A stretch of 64,000 nucleotides of DNA from Varroa destructor (taxonomy: Eukaryota; Arthropoda; Arachnida; Mesostigmata; Varroidae), in NCBI RefSeq assembly GCF_002443255.2, contig NW_019211457.1, positions 21,774,637-21,838,636 on the forward strand, written 5' to 3'. Both the position numbers and the translations under genes were made by a program. The notes under the pieces were generated by a model. That model had not been told where the DNA came from. It was given only the letters and a program-made list of their open reading frames with translations, and made no database searches. Positions 24,120-64,000 of the stretch are shown piece by piece (the first letter of the stretch is position 1; every line of letters starts with the position of its first letter).

Positions 24120-27100
24120 ACTTAAAAAAGCACACAGGCAGTTCACTTCAGGAAACCCGTTGCATTTTTACGCCAAAAGTGATACAGGCGTGTAGAGTCG
24201 TCAGCACCTTACGAATAGAAGTCCAGCCGCCATCTTATGAGACCTAAAAGCAGAAAAGAGGAAATAACGTCGGTCCAACTTGACCGCAGATGCCAGCAAA
24301 AATTTGAAAGTTGCTCTTGCATGCAACTTTATAATAATCCTACGGAACGTAACCCCGTATCTTAAAGACTGCATAGACAATGCAGGGAAAGAGGCACGTA
24401 TTATCTTGTCGTACTTGCCATTAGATGTGGAAACTTTTAGCTGTATCTACAAATTAGACAACCAAAAGCCCAATTGGCGTACTGCGTGCATCGGAGCAAA
24501 AGAGGAACACAATGCTGGACATATGCCAGCATCCTGCGTAACCTTCAATTTACTCAAAAATAGGCATGCCAACCGAAAAATAAGAACCGCATTAAACTGA
24601 CTGTTTAAGGCCGGGCTGAGTCATAAAGAGCAATGGGCTCTTAGAAAGCGGTTCGCCAAAAGTATTCTTATGGAAGACAGTCTTAAAAAAGAGCAACAAG
24701 CTAGCCTAGTACAGAACGTGGAAGACGCTCGCTGGAACGCACGACCGAGCTCACATATCGCAGGACTAAGCTCGTCTGGTTAAAGCAGAGAGTTCAGGCT
24801 GGCAATCTATTTGTCCAGTATTCTCTGGTACTACATTAATGCAGATCCTAACAAAAAAAATTCAACCGCTGGTAACACGTCTCACACTGCCTTGAATTAG
24901 GTTTTAAGTTTACCTACCTAGTAGCGACAAAGTGTAGATGCAATCTCTCACCTCTATTAAAAAACAGTTATTTCAATCGAACGGTCAGCATCGACAGTAA
25001 ATAAAAAATAAACAGATATTCCATATTCTCTTTATCAACTTCATGATTATAGGTTCAATGTTAGGGCTATTAACGGAAATATCTAGGAAGCGTTTAACCT
25101 AGCACCGTATGTTTAATATTTCCATGGAATCTAAGCACGTTCATGACATCAAAAAAATATAGTACAACAAAGTATCTTCTTTTGATTTAGTTCTCTTTGT
25201 GAAATAAAAGGCATATTTTTTCCTAAAATACAATGCATATCGGGCCTCTACGCTCAGTAAGACCATATATTTGTTTCCTATGCCAATTTACTGAAGCTGG
25301 AAACTAGAATAGATAATCTGGCACGTACCTATGGACTGAAACTTATTAATCACTCACAGGACACCACACCTTCTATTATCACTTACTATAACGCCGTATT
25401 AAGCTTTGTGCAGATTATAAACTAGACTAAGTGATATATTTAACGGTTATTATTAGTTTTGGCAATACCAGATGATATATTAACATTGTAAATGTTAATT
25501 AACTGAAAGTAAATACTTTTATTGGCTATACACGGTAGAGACTTATATGTAGAAGCTGATACCGTTATAAAGGATTTGTTTCCGCGAAATACCTCAAAAG
25601 CTTTCTTTAATAAAATTGGTCACTGTTCAAAGTTAAATATAGGTCGAAGTGAAACCATAGCATATCTCGATCCTTGCACCAAACACAACTTTAGAAAATC
25701 ATAATGAAAACTAGAGAAGTTGTCTCCACATCTAAAAGCTCGACTTAAAAATTAAGGTACCAGTAACTTTTTGCGAGATGAAGTATACTGTATTGGCTGT
25801 ACTATATCCACTGAAAGGAAGGGATGAAATAAAAGGACGAAATCTCTATAAAATAAAAAATATTTTGATTTTATTAATTTCCTGTTGTAATAATTCAACT
25901 ACCAATTTATTAGCAGTTATGACGCAAGTTCATACGGAATCAGAGCTACTGTTTTGTGTATATTTCCGGACGACACTGAAAAGGTCGTTTGTCATGCAAG
26001 CAGACCGTTTACTTGAATTGAGGAGAGCTATTACCAAATAGAAAAAAGCCTGAACCCTTAGATTTGCATGCAAAAAACTTAAATTATTTTGCACAATAAT
26101 AAATACATCCTTATTGCAGATCGCCAGTCTTTGCTTATTCTTTTAAATAAAATGAGTGCCCCTCATTTACAAAAATGGGCTGCAATGTTATAATGGCGTG
26201 ATTGTCGGGCTAAATACGTGAAGACTGCAGGCTTTGGTCAAGCAAATAGTCTATCGACGTTATTTGGAACATAACAATGTACGACGATTTACGGTAACTA
26301 GACAGACTGAATCGGCTTTTTTGTTTAAGTATTTTAATTTTAAGGCTTGTTGTCACTTAGTTCATAACATATTAGAAATGGCGCTAGTAGCAATAAATTG
26401 GCTTTAACATCTATGCAAGCGAACCCTATAAAGCACTGACCGGCTACGGTCGTACCAGATGACCGCTACTCTTCTTACTCTCAATAGTCGACTGTCGGCC
26501 CTTGTTTGGAATTGAATATAACACAGCTAATTGAATCGTCATACTGGACACATTTTTTATAAAAGCCACAAGCAGATACACAAGAGCATCGATTGTAATA
26601 TAAAATTCCTGATACGGAATTGCGAAGCCCCTGCTCCAATGGCTCGTGACTCGTAAGAAGCACCTGGCTAAGAGTATATTTTCATTAGGTTGAATTTGTC
26701 TCGGCTATGCCCGCTTTTTGTTGTTTTAGTGATGCGTTTCCTGCTGCAATAAAACACACGACTAACTATTCAACCTCTAAATCCACTATAGAAAAGTTAT
26801 ATAGGGTGACCTTCGCCCAGTGATTCGTTTGCAATCTCTTGTTTTTCCAATGCATACAAAAATATTTTTGGTAATGCGGTTTTTATAAATCAAGTTGGGA
26901 TAAATTACGCTACATAAAGTTTTAAATGCTTCTCATGGTTTACTTACATATATGCTGAAGCAAAAATGGATTTCACGAATGGCTTTGACAAAGTCACTCT
27001 AAATCGCCGAACCTTCTCGTTCGCTTAAACTATGATTATCATTCGACGTCCGCTGAATTGCTAGCATCAATCCAGTGCTAAAAGAACAGGAACCTTCTTA

Positions 27101-30000
27101 CCCTATGATGTCCGTTATCGCTTCGTTCTACGACCCAGGCACTCAGGAGGGCGGGAGAAACCCGCTATTAGACGACTTAATCAAAAGCTCAACTACGTGC
27201 GAGTTGATCTGAGCAGACGAAAGTGGAGAGAGCCTTTTGGAGCAGGAAAAAAAGGTCCAAAAATATCTCATAATGATAATTGCAGGTTGAGTCAGCGACG
27301 AATTTTACAGTCTACACCATAGTATTTAGCAGATAACTGCTTATCCAATGAGTTTTGCGTTCGCCCTAAGTTAACGCGGTTTTTAATGCTAAGATTTTTA
27401 ATAATTTAAAAAATACCGCGTACCGTTTTCAAAAATTAATTTATTATTGAAAACTTTAGTTCCTTTGTAAGCGTATATAAACATTAATTGTAATGAATGT
27501 TTGGTATACACTAAAGGCTTTACGTACACTTTTGTCTTTGTGGCAGGTACGTGCTTAAGTTTCTGGATTATGTGGGTATTAATTAAGGTTTTCATATACA
27601 TGTAGATCTACTTTTTGTACCTTCGTTTTTTATTCCTGTTTATCACTCCCGTGTTTCAAAAATATTTGGAAGCGGTATCTGTGACTCGATCCCTTTTTTG
27701 TCTCAGGACAGATTAACTAATTTTGATTATCATGCTATCTGCGACTTTTAAAATACGTGTTACATCGATGTATACACTACTAGACCATCTCTGCTCTAGC
27801 AATAATAGGAGCCCGTGCGGTCGGTGAGCAGATTTTGCTTAGTAATACGTTATGATCTCACCTAGTTCTGCAACTATCCAGCAGTTACTGCAGTTTCCAG
27901 TGCGCATTGTTTTGCTCTCTTTCGGATCGTATATGTTGAGTGCTTGAGGCGCTGTTCCATAAGATACTACACAGCCATGATGTACTTTTTAGCTATTACA
28001 TTCGGGCAGTATGTCAAATACTGGTAAATCATGAATATTTACCCATTTGCTTACCGTTGACAGCTCTTTCAGTTTTTTTTTGCGTTTTTATATCGACTTT
28101 TTTTGGCAGTACGATTAATATTCTTTGCCTATCAGTACATCCATTTTTGAAAATTTTTTTTTATAACGTCACATGTCTCGACATTGGTGCGGAAAGAAAA
28201 GGAGTTTCACAGTCGAGATTTATGTACAAGTTTCTTGCAAAGTTCTATAGGCAAATGCATTAATTTGGTGGAACCCACACCTATTTAATTCTGAATAACA
28301 AGTCATGCTTAATTCCATTTCCATCGATGATGTCCTGCATCTGTACTAACATAAATTAAACAGTTGCTGTGGGACCCTGGTGGAATTCAGGTAAGGGTGT
28401 AACAAATAGAGTAGTAAATAGTAGTAGTTCACTACCAAGATTTATTATGAGAAAATGGAGAAATGAAGCTTGATTAAAGTTACAATGGATTTAGTGATAA
28501 ATTGAGAACTAGAGTTAACGAAAGGTGTTTTACCTTTAATATACAACCGGTAAGCCCAGTCAATATTTGTTAAGAGAAGTGTTGATGATGTGGAAATATA
28601 CGCATATGTTTGTCGTCAAAAATGTAGTAAAACAAAGCAGAGACCCTGATTAAAAAAATACCTGGCGATACTACAAAATAAAAATTAATGCAGTACTGGG
28701 AAACGATGATTATAACATGAGCTCATGGATCATGAGCCGCGTGTTAACAGTGACTAGTGTTAAAAAGAGTAACAAAAAGGGAGATTAGAACAAGCAAGTA
28801 TTAAATCAAAATAATACGGCAGTTAACAGAAGAGGCACTTGATTAATAGGACAAGCGATCAGTAAGTATGATAAATATTTATTTTGCCCAAAATCTTTAT
28901 AAAGGTTATAATCAATATATCAATATCTGATATGAAGCGGATCGATTAGATTTAAACTAAGAGAATGCATTAGCTTTATTATTGCTTTAACTAATGAAAG
29001 AACGCCCAAAATAAACACCAGGTAATACCTAAGAAAAACGGAATTAACTGTCAGAAAACTGCTTTAAGTAGACTTGTGAGAAGTGGGGCTATGGGTAGTG
29101 CTCTGCTGCGTTTTTGTATTGTGTAGCTTGCGAAGCCCGTTATGATTTAGTTAAGAATACGCATTCACACGCCTGAGTAACTGCTGTATTTGTAATCTCA
29201 GATCATGAAAAGATGATTATTACGGTGCTTAAAATATGCGTTAGTCGTATCAATTATCATTCGAAAAATAAAAGCCTGATAAAACGTACTAATGTTATAT
29301 ATAGCAATATATATATATAAGACATCTGCATTTGGAATTACAAAAACTGGTTTCAAATAGTCTTGAAAACAAATTATATTGGAAATCGAGTTATGTCTTT
29401 CGCTATCAAGACAAAAGCGTGCGTTAATAGACAGAACTATTGCAATTACATGTTGCTTAAATAAGAATAGATTAATCCAAGTTAGAACGCAAAAAGTTAA
29501 AAGTTAAAAATATTCCGAACAATCTAGTAATATTTAGCAGTCGACACCTGACTGTGTTGGAATTACTTACTATGAATTAAAGAAGCATTTTTAGCGTCAA
29601 GCAAGTAAACGGTGAAAGAATAACTTTAAAGTCGAATTCCTTGTGAACGTTTATGATTCATTGGTAGGAAATCGCTGTAGAGGGTACTGAGAAAATGATC
29701 GTCAATAGATTCAAATCCGGAGTAAGAGAAACCGCCAGAAGTACCTAATTGGCGGGCTTTAAATCACGCATGTTGTGTGATGACCGAAAGAATCTATTCA
29801 TTCATATTTCATCATTACACAGCGTCCTGTAGTTATGCAATTAATGCGCTATTTAAAAGCCGTGACTTAGTATAGTCCTATAGGTTATAAAGTTGGAAGT
29901 TGCGGCACACTGTATGCGAAGAGCTGGCCTATTACATAAAAATAGTGAAAGTGTAAAAAAAGGACTTGCTACATGTCAGCGCATTTTATCTTGTCTTCTC
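24120..30000. other. Intergenic, no gene recognised
   Basis: About 5.9 kb, AT-rich. The frames at 24280-24600, 25778-26041 and 27940-28263 are open but show no domain or conserved motif. Near 27107-27160 a short phrase, SVIASFYDP, recalls a BEL/Pao-type retroelement but is too short to call. Confidence 0.45.
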
Positions 30001-30097
30001 AATAGTGTAGTGATAACATGTTTGCTTACTACACTTAAAAATACGGTAATGAAGCAGTATTTAATGGCTCAAGTATCGGACGTATAACTTGAAATAT
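30001..30097 (+). repeat. SINE-like repeat, copy D (internally deleted)
   Basis: The head aatagtgtagtgataaca corresponds to the A-box head of copy A (gatagggtagtggacaac). The tail ggctcaagtatcggacgtat matches copy A ggctcaagtatcgaacgtaa with two differences over 20 bases. The middle, including the B-box region, is shortened. Confidence 0.6.
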
Positions 30098-30099
30098 TT

Positions 30100-33000
30100 A
30101 AAGCGTTTCGTCTTCGGTAAAGAATAGTGACTACTAAAAAGAGGTGAAATTTGTACAGAAACATAGCGTAATAATTGATGTTTATTAATTAACGAACAGG
30201 TTACACATAATTAGGGCCCCACACAAGGAGCGAACAGAAGTAGAGGAAAACATGTATGAATTTATGTATGTTTTATTACTTGCACTTTAAACTGTTGCAG
30301 TAATGAGGCTTTAAAAGCATAAATTACGTAATAGGAAATAAAAAATTCAAACATTGTCGGAATCATTTGTTTTAACAGTTAGGTGTGCATAATCCATGTC
30401 TGAGAACATGATGGGTAATCAAAGGAGTTGATTCAAACTGTATGATCACGACACTGAGACCGATCAGCAATTAAACATCTGTGTCAATGTTGCTTACATA
30501 GCTACGATAGATCTAAAAGGCGGTGACGACTCTAATGCGGAGATAACGAAGGACGGAGAAAAAATACAGGGACAGCTTCGAGTTACAAACTTTTTTCAAA
30601 TAATTTTCTTTATTCATTAAAATTGTGCAGTAAGTCTTGTGATCTGAATTGTGTTGAATACAACAAAGAGTCTGAACGGTTAGTAAGAAAGAGTCCATAT
30701 ATTACAGAATAACACAACATGCAGCGGCTTATATGATGTAGAGACAGTTTTATAGATATCACAACATTGAGTTACATGCTCTCAATTTTGGTTTGAAAGG
30801 TTCAGTTTTGGTAAGGCAATCAGGAACTTGAAACGGATTTTTCTTTATTTAGTATTATGAGTTGCATTCATGCGACGCATAGGTAGATGCAAACATCATA
30901 ATATCTATGCAATTTTTAGACAGGAATATTGTATTTTACTCTGTAGAACTTCTCAGTTCTTAAGAGCTCTGTTTGAAATGTTAGCAACTTACATCGAACT
31001 TTGTCGAATAATAAAGGGTCTTTTACCAGCACAGTTGTGAAGAAGTTTTTAAAGTCTCTATTTGTTTCACACTTTATAAGTATATAGTATAGTGACACTT
31101 CTAATGGGCTAAAATATCTGTATTGCAAATCAGCTGATAAAAAGGAACCACGTATTCTAAAGTATATTTTAAGTCATTTTTGCTATTGATTGGTTTAACT
31201 AGACCGACCTAATGTAAAACTCGACTACACATCAACATTTATCACATTGGTATTACCTCTATTACTACCGCTTTATTTTGCTCTTACCGTCCTTATTACC
31301 AATTATCCCGCTCCACCAAGCTCGTTTGCAGCTTTAGCTCTTATTTCGTCAGCCTATTATAACATACACGAATTGGATTGGTTATATACGGAGGTCACTA
31401 TAATGTACTGCGACTTAATAGCAGGCCTATATCTCTATAATTATTTGGTAGCAATTTTCATTAAACCTGTCGTTGTTGCGGAAAATTGTGTTTTCTTGTA
31501 GCAGCTGTCCCGTTACAGTATTTTCTTTCACCGATTCAATCAATTCATTATACTTTTCAGTAACCTCGTTATTTTGGATCGCATTATTGTGCTACAACGA
31601 TTACTTACTTAGCTACTCTAATCTTATTAGCATGCTGTAGTGACCGTGTTTTCCTGTTGCAACTTCCTTGTGGCCCTGTTACTTGGTAAAAAAGACGAGT
31701 ACTTTGCACAGACGACTTAAGTTAGACAAGCAGACAGAGGGGCTTTAGTAGATACTAGATGAACCTACGGGCTTCCCTTCGTGCTTGTGTTGCTTTTATT
31801 GAAATTTGATTTTAATCCTCTAGCGGTAGGAGGCTAATTAGGTTTATAATAAAAGATATATAATATTGTCACTCTTCTCAAGTATAAATTAGACGAATTG
31901 ATTGACAGGTGAAGAACATAAGTGTGACTCAATTTTGTGTGTATCCTATAGAGTCTTAAGAAATAAACCACTATCCCATATAAACATCTCACGAATTCCC
32001 ATCGATCGCTGGCTTGCCTTACTTTGCATTTATGGTCTATGGGGGAAAGAGATGTCCCGGAAAAGGCATTCAGCCCACCCCAGGATGAAACACTAGTCAG
32101 CCGCAAAACATTATCTTAAAGCGACTACTCTAAGAATATGATTTAGAGGTTACAGATAGTCGATCATATATAATCGACTTTTAATGATGAATTTACCTGG
32201 CGCCATATTTTTTCTTTTAATGTAACTATCTGATTCGTCGTTGTTACTTTCAGACTAAGCTAAATTATAAGTCGAGTACACATGTTATTCTAGCCTACCT
32301 AATTCGTTACCTTTTGCTGCTATATATGAGCTCATTCTCATAGAAATTTATCTCATTCGCATCACATCTAGCTAACCATGGACGAAGGTTCGATTGCAAA
32401 CCGATGGTCGCCCGATTGAAAATCTCCTGCAGCATCAATATCATGATCTATTTACAGTAATTATACTTCGTTGGTCAAATCAATGTATTGTATATTCATC
32501 CTGTTTTCTCATTGAAATGTAGGGACAGTCTTGCCTCTAGAACAGCTGTTAGATAAATATGTTTTAATAATTGATTCATTCTATTTATTATTTTATCTTG
32601 CTGCAACCATTTGAGTCAGTAACCATATCATCTTGTTTCTGCTAATTTCTTACTCTTAGTGATTCTGTCAGGTTAGTGCAATCAGCCTGTATTTCTGTTC
32701 CAATGACTAAAGAAATATCTTCTGAAATAAATGTGCCAATTAAAATTAATTGGTTAACGCACTGCACATATCTTGTATGTGCATAAACAGCTCGACTTAA
32801 AATTGTCATTGTTTCCAGCCAATAAGCTAATAGGCTTTTAGTGATAGTTAGTCATAAGGTGACCCCAATCTTTAATTTGCATTTATTCGTGCGGATAACT
32901 TAATAATACATGTAAAGGCTACAAATATGGAAACTTTCGTTAACATGCTAAGTTGTGTTGGTGGTAAATACTGCGTCCTGAAAATATTTCTAGGACTTTT

Positions 33001-36000
33001 TTAGAAACTGGTGATGGACTGTATATCTGTTTCGCAATTTACTCCGAATAAAATCACGCTGTTTGAGCAATAAAACTGTATCAATGAGAAGTACTTTTTC
33101 TGCTAAATTCGGCTTAAGGTATGTTCCTTAATCTACGTAATATGACACAACCGATTTTTAATTTTTACTGTATAGCTTAAATATGTATGTCATATTTAAG
33201 ATTAGCTTGGTATATTACTCCCAAGTACCCATAAGTATTCACATCTTTTATTTACGGACAATAAGAGTAACTTATCGTTGCGAAAGTGGGTACTTCAATA
33301 AAGTTGTATGATTGTGAATGATTTCTTTTAACATTTTCAGTAAATTTCTATTGTTGAGCGTGCAGTCATTAGGCAGCTAAATTAACCTGCGTGCTTAGTT
33401 CACTTAAACTTCCAATATATTAGTTTTGTTTGTATTGCGGCAGAGGTTGTTGTATAGAACTCATGGAGGTCATTTATCAAAATGTTAAATAAGATAGGTA
33501 TCGTAACTGAACCCCACGGTTCGTTACATGTATTCATTATTTTGACAAGAATTAATTTACTTGAGGCCTTGTCCCACCTGACCTCTACTGGCCAAGTATA
33601 AGCTGGTAAGTTTTATGGCTGAGCTATTTAGGCCGAAGGAGTGTACTTTGCTGACTAGTCACCTTTTGTAAACACTGTCAAATGTTTTTTTTAGATCTTA
33701 AAAAGTTATTATTCCTCTACAGTTATTCCATAAACTTGCAAGCGAAGTTGCTTTGCGCTACAGCTAACCCAAGGAAAACTATAGTTCAACTGCAGCCCTA
33801 CCCTTCTACAGTTGTAGTGTTGCAATTGCTTTGAGATCCTACAGTACCTAATTCTAATACCCTTCCAGCTATCCTTCTATAGTAACTCTATTTCTCTGGT
33901 TCTGTAATTTCCTTACATTAGTGCAGTTATCCTGTTACCCTTATTGAGTGATTAGTTCTGGTTAGAATAACCTACAGCTTTGTTACAGTTGCCATGTAGC
34001 ACTTTACTTGTTAACTCTAAGGTTAACCTTAGGCCGTGCACGAGGCGCTAATTTGAGGCTTTACCTAAGCCTGACCAGGCTTTACTGTGCACAGTTCTTT
34101 CTGTGGAAGAATGTAGCGTGTTAACGGGGTGCAAGACCAAACAGGTGATACCGGCAAACGTTGCGGAAGGAACTTTCCATTTTTTTTTGACATTCTGTAG
34201 TGCGTTCTAATGCAAACAGAAAGTGAAATCGAAAATGCTGAAATTAGTTGGTCGGTAGTTGTTTCTGCAGAACCACCGTGCGATGTGATAGAGCATTTGT
34301 GCTGAATGGTGCCCACAAAACATCAAATCCGTCGCCATAAAAGAGTCCCGGTTTTTTCATTGAAAAGCTTGTATAATCTTGATACCTGTTGCACGTCGCT
34401 AAAAATAACAATTACATCTTTAAATAGCCCCAAACCACACCGTTGTGCTTGTTTTGTGGACTTTAATTCTTTTTTTTAAACAGAAAGAAACTTTGGGAGA
34501 CTTGCATTGAAATAATAATTGAAACGTGTGCAGGACCAAAGAAACTCTGTTGGCACAGTAAACTTGCTGCTTCATTGAAGTGTTCTTGTAATCATAATTT
34601 TAGCGAGTCAAAGTACCCTTCGTGTTTTCCAATAATAAATAATTCCGTTTCTCAATCTCCATATTGACATATTTAATCAATTTCTAATATTAATAACAGA
34701 ACATCAGTTTCAACATTTCATCACTATTCTATTACCAAATTTGGAAATATGAGAAATAGGCATGTTCTGAAATAAGAAACGGCTTTTCAATTGAACTTGT
34801 TGAGAAACGCTCAACAATTGTGGAATAATCACTAAAAGGTCACTTCCCAGAATCAGAATTACGATTTATGGGAGGAGGAATTGCTTCTAACCAAATTTCA
34901 GAAAAATTTCACGCACAGCCCACCTCGGGGTGAAGCTGCTAGCTGACAAAAAGGTCAGCGTTACGAGGGCGATTGGGTCGGACAGATACATGTCCTGTTT
35001 GAGTAATATAGTAAAATGCTTCGAGTTTCACATCCGGTATTTAGGTTGTTAGGCGTCACTTCAGGCAATATAGTAGTATAGTAAATCGACACATATATAT
35101 ATACATATATATTAGCAAAGTAAGTGCTACTGGACGCAGCCGTGCTCAAAGCTTTACGGTAAATACATTAAAAAAAATACGACAAAACATTGCCGAAAAA
35201 TATCAACAGATTTCTAATAGTACGGAAAATATCAATTTCGCAGAACGAAGAGACCATTTTTACTTAAAAGCAAGGGATTTATCGTTCGAGATGGGCCTTG
35301 GTCGTTCTTCACTGAAGAAAATATAGGTTAGTGTACAAATTTTAAAGGTCACAACAGTTAGAACAGATTAACATATGCCGCGTATGCACGCGTATGTACC
35401 TAAACCTCAATTTCTGAGTTACATTAATAAGCCAATTTTGTTATTATACTGTACGCTTGTTTCATAACTGAATAGAGAACTTACAATTCTGTTTATTACA
35501 AATTCTTTAGTATGACTAGGGACCTATATGATATAGAACAGTGGACTGGCACAAGAGGCTTAAACTAACCGGGATTAATTATGTATACGGCTACCGCTTT
35601 CTATAAAGAACTCCGGGATGGACTTTTACTTTGAGATATCCTTAATTTTCGAAAATATTTAACTTTGTTTCTGATTTCAATTGTGTTACTAAAACAAGCG
35701 AAGTTGGACACTCATCAATAGTGGTTAAAAATGCATGCCCAGTTACTACTTTCAAATTGTACGCTCTTGTTCAATCAGAAAAAAATCGAAAGCACCGATA
35801 GTATTGTTGCGGGTTCTTGAAAATGTTTTGCCATAAGTCTAAAAATTGCCTATTTAGCATAATGCACATTGGGGAAATTATATTAATTAAATTAAGATAG
35901 CCCATGCTTTAAAAGTTTGATTAGAATTATATATATTCAGGACTATTGTGTTTCGATCTAACGCATGCCCTTAATGGTCATAATTTTATTGTACAAGAAC

Positions 36001-36050
36001 GCGGATGCTGTCATTACATTCCGCACTTTCTGCTCGCTAAATTACAGAAG
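30100..36050. other. Intergenic between PGK and MEK, with degenerate pyrimidine-rich motifs
   Basis: No gene recognised. Around 31240-31700 and 33690-34030 the plus strand is pyrimidine-rich and repeatedly uses words such as cccttctacagttgtag, atccttctatagtaact and ctttgttacagttgcc at irregular spacing. This looks like a very degenerate minisatellite. AT-only runs occur near 35090-35112 and 35925-35936. Confidence 0.4.
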
Positions 36051-36059
36051 ACGTCTTGA

Positions 36060-36169
36060 AAGGATCTCCTTGTGTTTATGACAGACCAGCCGCCCGCCAC
36101 TGGTAGATAACTTACAAACAGTCGGTCGCTGCTCTTGGTGCTCTCTCTCATCTCATCTCAACGATCAGC
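36060..36169 (+). other. MAP2K1: Probable MEK 5'UTR exon and promoter region
   Basis: A locally GC-richer, CT-rich patch (gaccagccgcccgccactgg, then ctctctctcatctcatctca) ends at AGC|gtgagtt, a good donor (gt at 36170-36171). Splicing to the acceptor at 36873-36874 would remove about 700 bases. The ctctctc tract is a GAGA-type element often found at arthropod promoters. The transcription start is not defined by the sequence, and the left boundary is a guess. Confidence 0.4.
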
Positions 36170-36494
36170 GTGAGTTACTTTGCTAATCTTGCGTCAAATA
36201 TCACTAGTGGTGAGCGAAATTGTGTTAAGGGTATTCATTAAGGATTTTAAAGAAATCAGTAGCATTATAGATGTCGATAAATTTGAATGTGGATCAAAAT
36301 TGCAGATATTTAGATATTACTAGGACTGGGTTAATTGGTACATTTGTATGGCACACCGGTTATCGGAACAGAACTGTTTCTTTTTTAGTAACACTTATAT
36401 AATAGAATACGCTTCTTATCAATGCTGCTAGTGGCGACAACCTAAATGCAAAGTATCGTAGATTCGAATATGCTTAGCCGATTTCAACAGTTGT

Positions 36495-36530
36495 AACATA
36501 ATGAAACATAATGAAGTCGTAACATAATGA
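36495..36530 (+). repeat. Small direct repeat, three copies of aacataatga
   Basis: Copies at 36495-36504, 36505-36514 and 36521-36530, the first two head to tail, inside the probable 5'UTR intron of MEK. Confidence 0.8.
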
Positions 36531-36874
36531 AAAAAGTTATAGTTTTTTAGTGGTACTATGCCTATAATGCAGAACCTAATTAAAAGTGTCATTTAAGGGA
36601 AGCGAGTTTCTACATACTAAACAATTATCACTAATAAGCAAAGAAAATTACAGTCTTCTAGAAAAGAAGTTTCAAGAACTTGGGTACCTCCAAACAAGAA
36701 TTGTCAAAATCTACTTAGTTTAGATATTCGAAACTTAGGATTCACAAATAAATGTTTGTCATTATGTTCCAATATGCCCCTCGATGTACGTGATGTATGA
36801 AATTAATCAATCAATAATAAATAAATATTCTCCTCCGACAAAACGATTTTCTGTATTTGTGCTATCTGGTGCAG

Positions 36875-36924
36875 GAAAACCACCAAAAACCGAAGATCAA
36901 CAAACAAAAACAAAAAAATTTGCC
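36875..36924 (+). other. MAP2K1: MEK 5'UTR part of coding exon 1
   Basis: The acceptor tatctggtgcag ends at 36874. Fifty bases then lead to tgccATGATG, a fair start context. The frame is open through this leader, so an upstream in-frame start in an earlier exon is possible, but family members begin close to the docking motif that follows. Confidence 0.55.

Positions 36925-64000
<27,076 letters not shown>

Noticed and set aside
27040..27260. Phrase SVIASFYDP resembling a BEL/Pao retroelement polyprotein
   Set aside because: Only about nine residues fit and the flanking translation does not continue the family pattern.

Overview
This window is animal nuclear DNA, most likely from an arthropod. 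It is AT-rich, its genes are split by GT-AG introns of about 0.15 to 9.5 kb, and it is littered with decayed transposons. Every gene I recognise is a conserved metazoan gene. The MEK N-terminus carries a KNKLNL docking motif, as in the fly MEK Dsor1, which is the main reason for preferring an arthropod. The species cannot be told from the window.

Layout: (1) Positions 1-3179, plus strand: the last two coding exons of a sorting nexin resembling SNX24/SNX22. The gene starts upstream of the window. (2) 3180-13919: convergent intergenic DNA with LINE debris, a SINE-like copy and a GC-richer stretch, and no convincing gene. (3) 13920 to about 23060, minus strand: a complete phosphoglycerate kinase gene. 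It has six coding exons that reconstruct to 416 residues with every coding intron in phase 0, plus a probable 5'UTR exon and promoter near 23.05-23.10 kb. (4) 23.1-36.0 kb: intergenic DNA between the divergent PGK and MEK genes, with LINE debris and one more SINE-like copy. (5) About 36.1 kb to the right edge, plus strand: the MAP kinase kinase MEK (MAP2K1/2, fly Dsor1), from a probable 5'UTR exon through the activation loop. The last four bases of the window appear to be the first four bases of its next exon.

PGK is a cytosolic glycolytic enzyme. MEK is the Raf-to-ERK kinase of the Ras pathway. The SNX24-like protein should bind phosphoinositides through a PX domain. Nothing suggests that the three work together; this is ordinary animal gene order.

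The most useful results are: a 70-base MEK exon at 44085-44154 that is needed to join exon 1 in frame to the kinase exons; a tRNA-derived SINE-like family with four alignable copies; four degenerate DNA-transposon relics (Tc1/mariner-like, mariner and pogo-like), all on the minus strand; a weak CIDE-N-like open frame in MEK intron 1; and a Gly-to-Cys change beside the PGK nucleotide-binding GGDT motif. I found no undescribed multi-gene system, CRISPR array or operon. All calls come from reading the sequence, without database searches.
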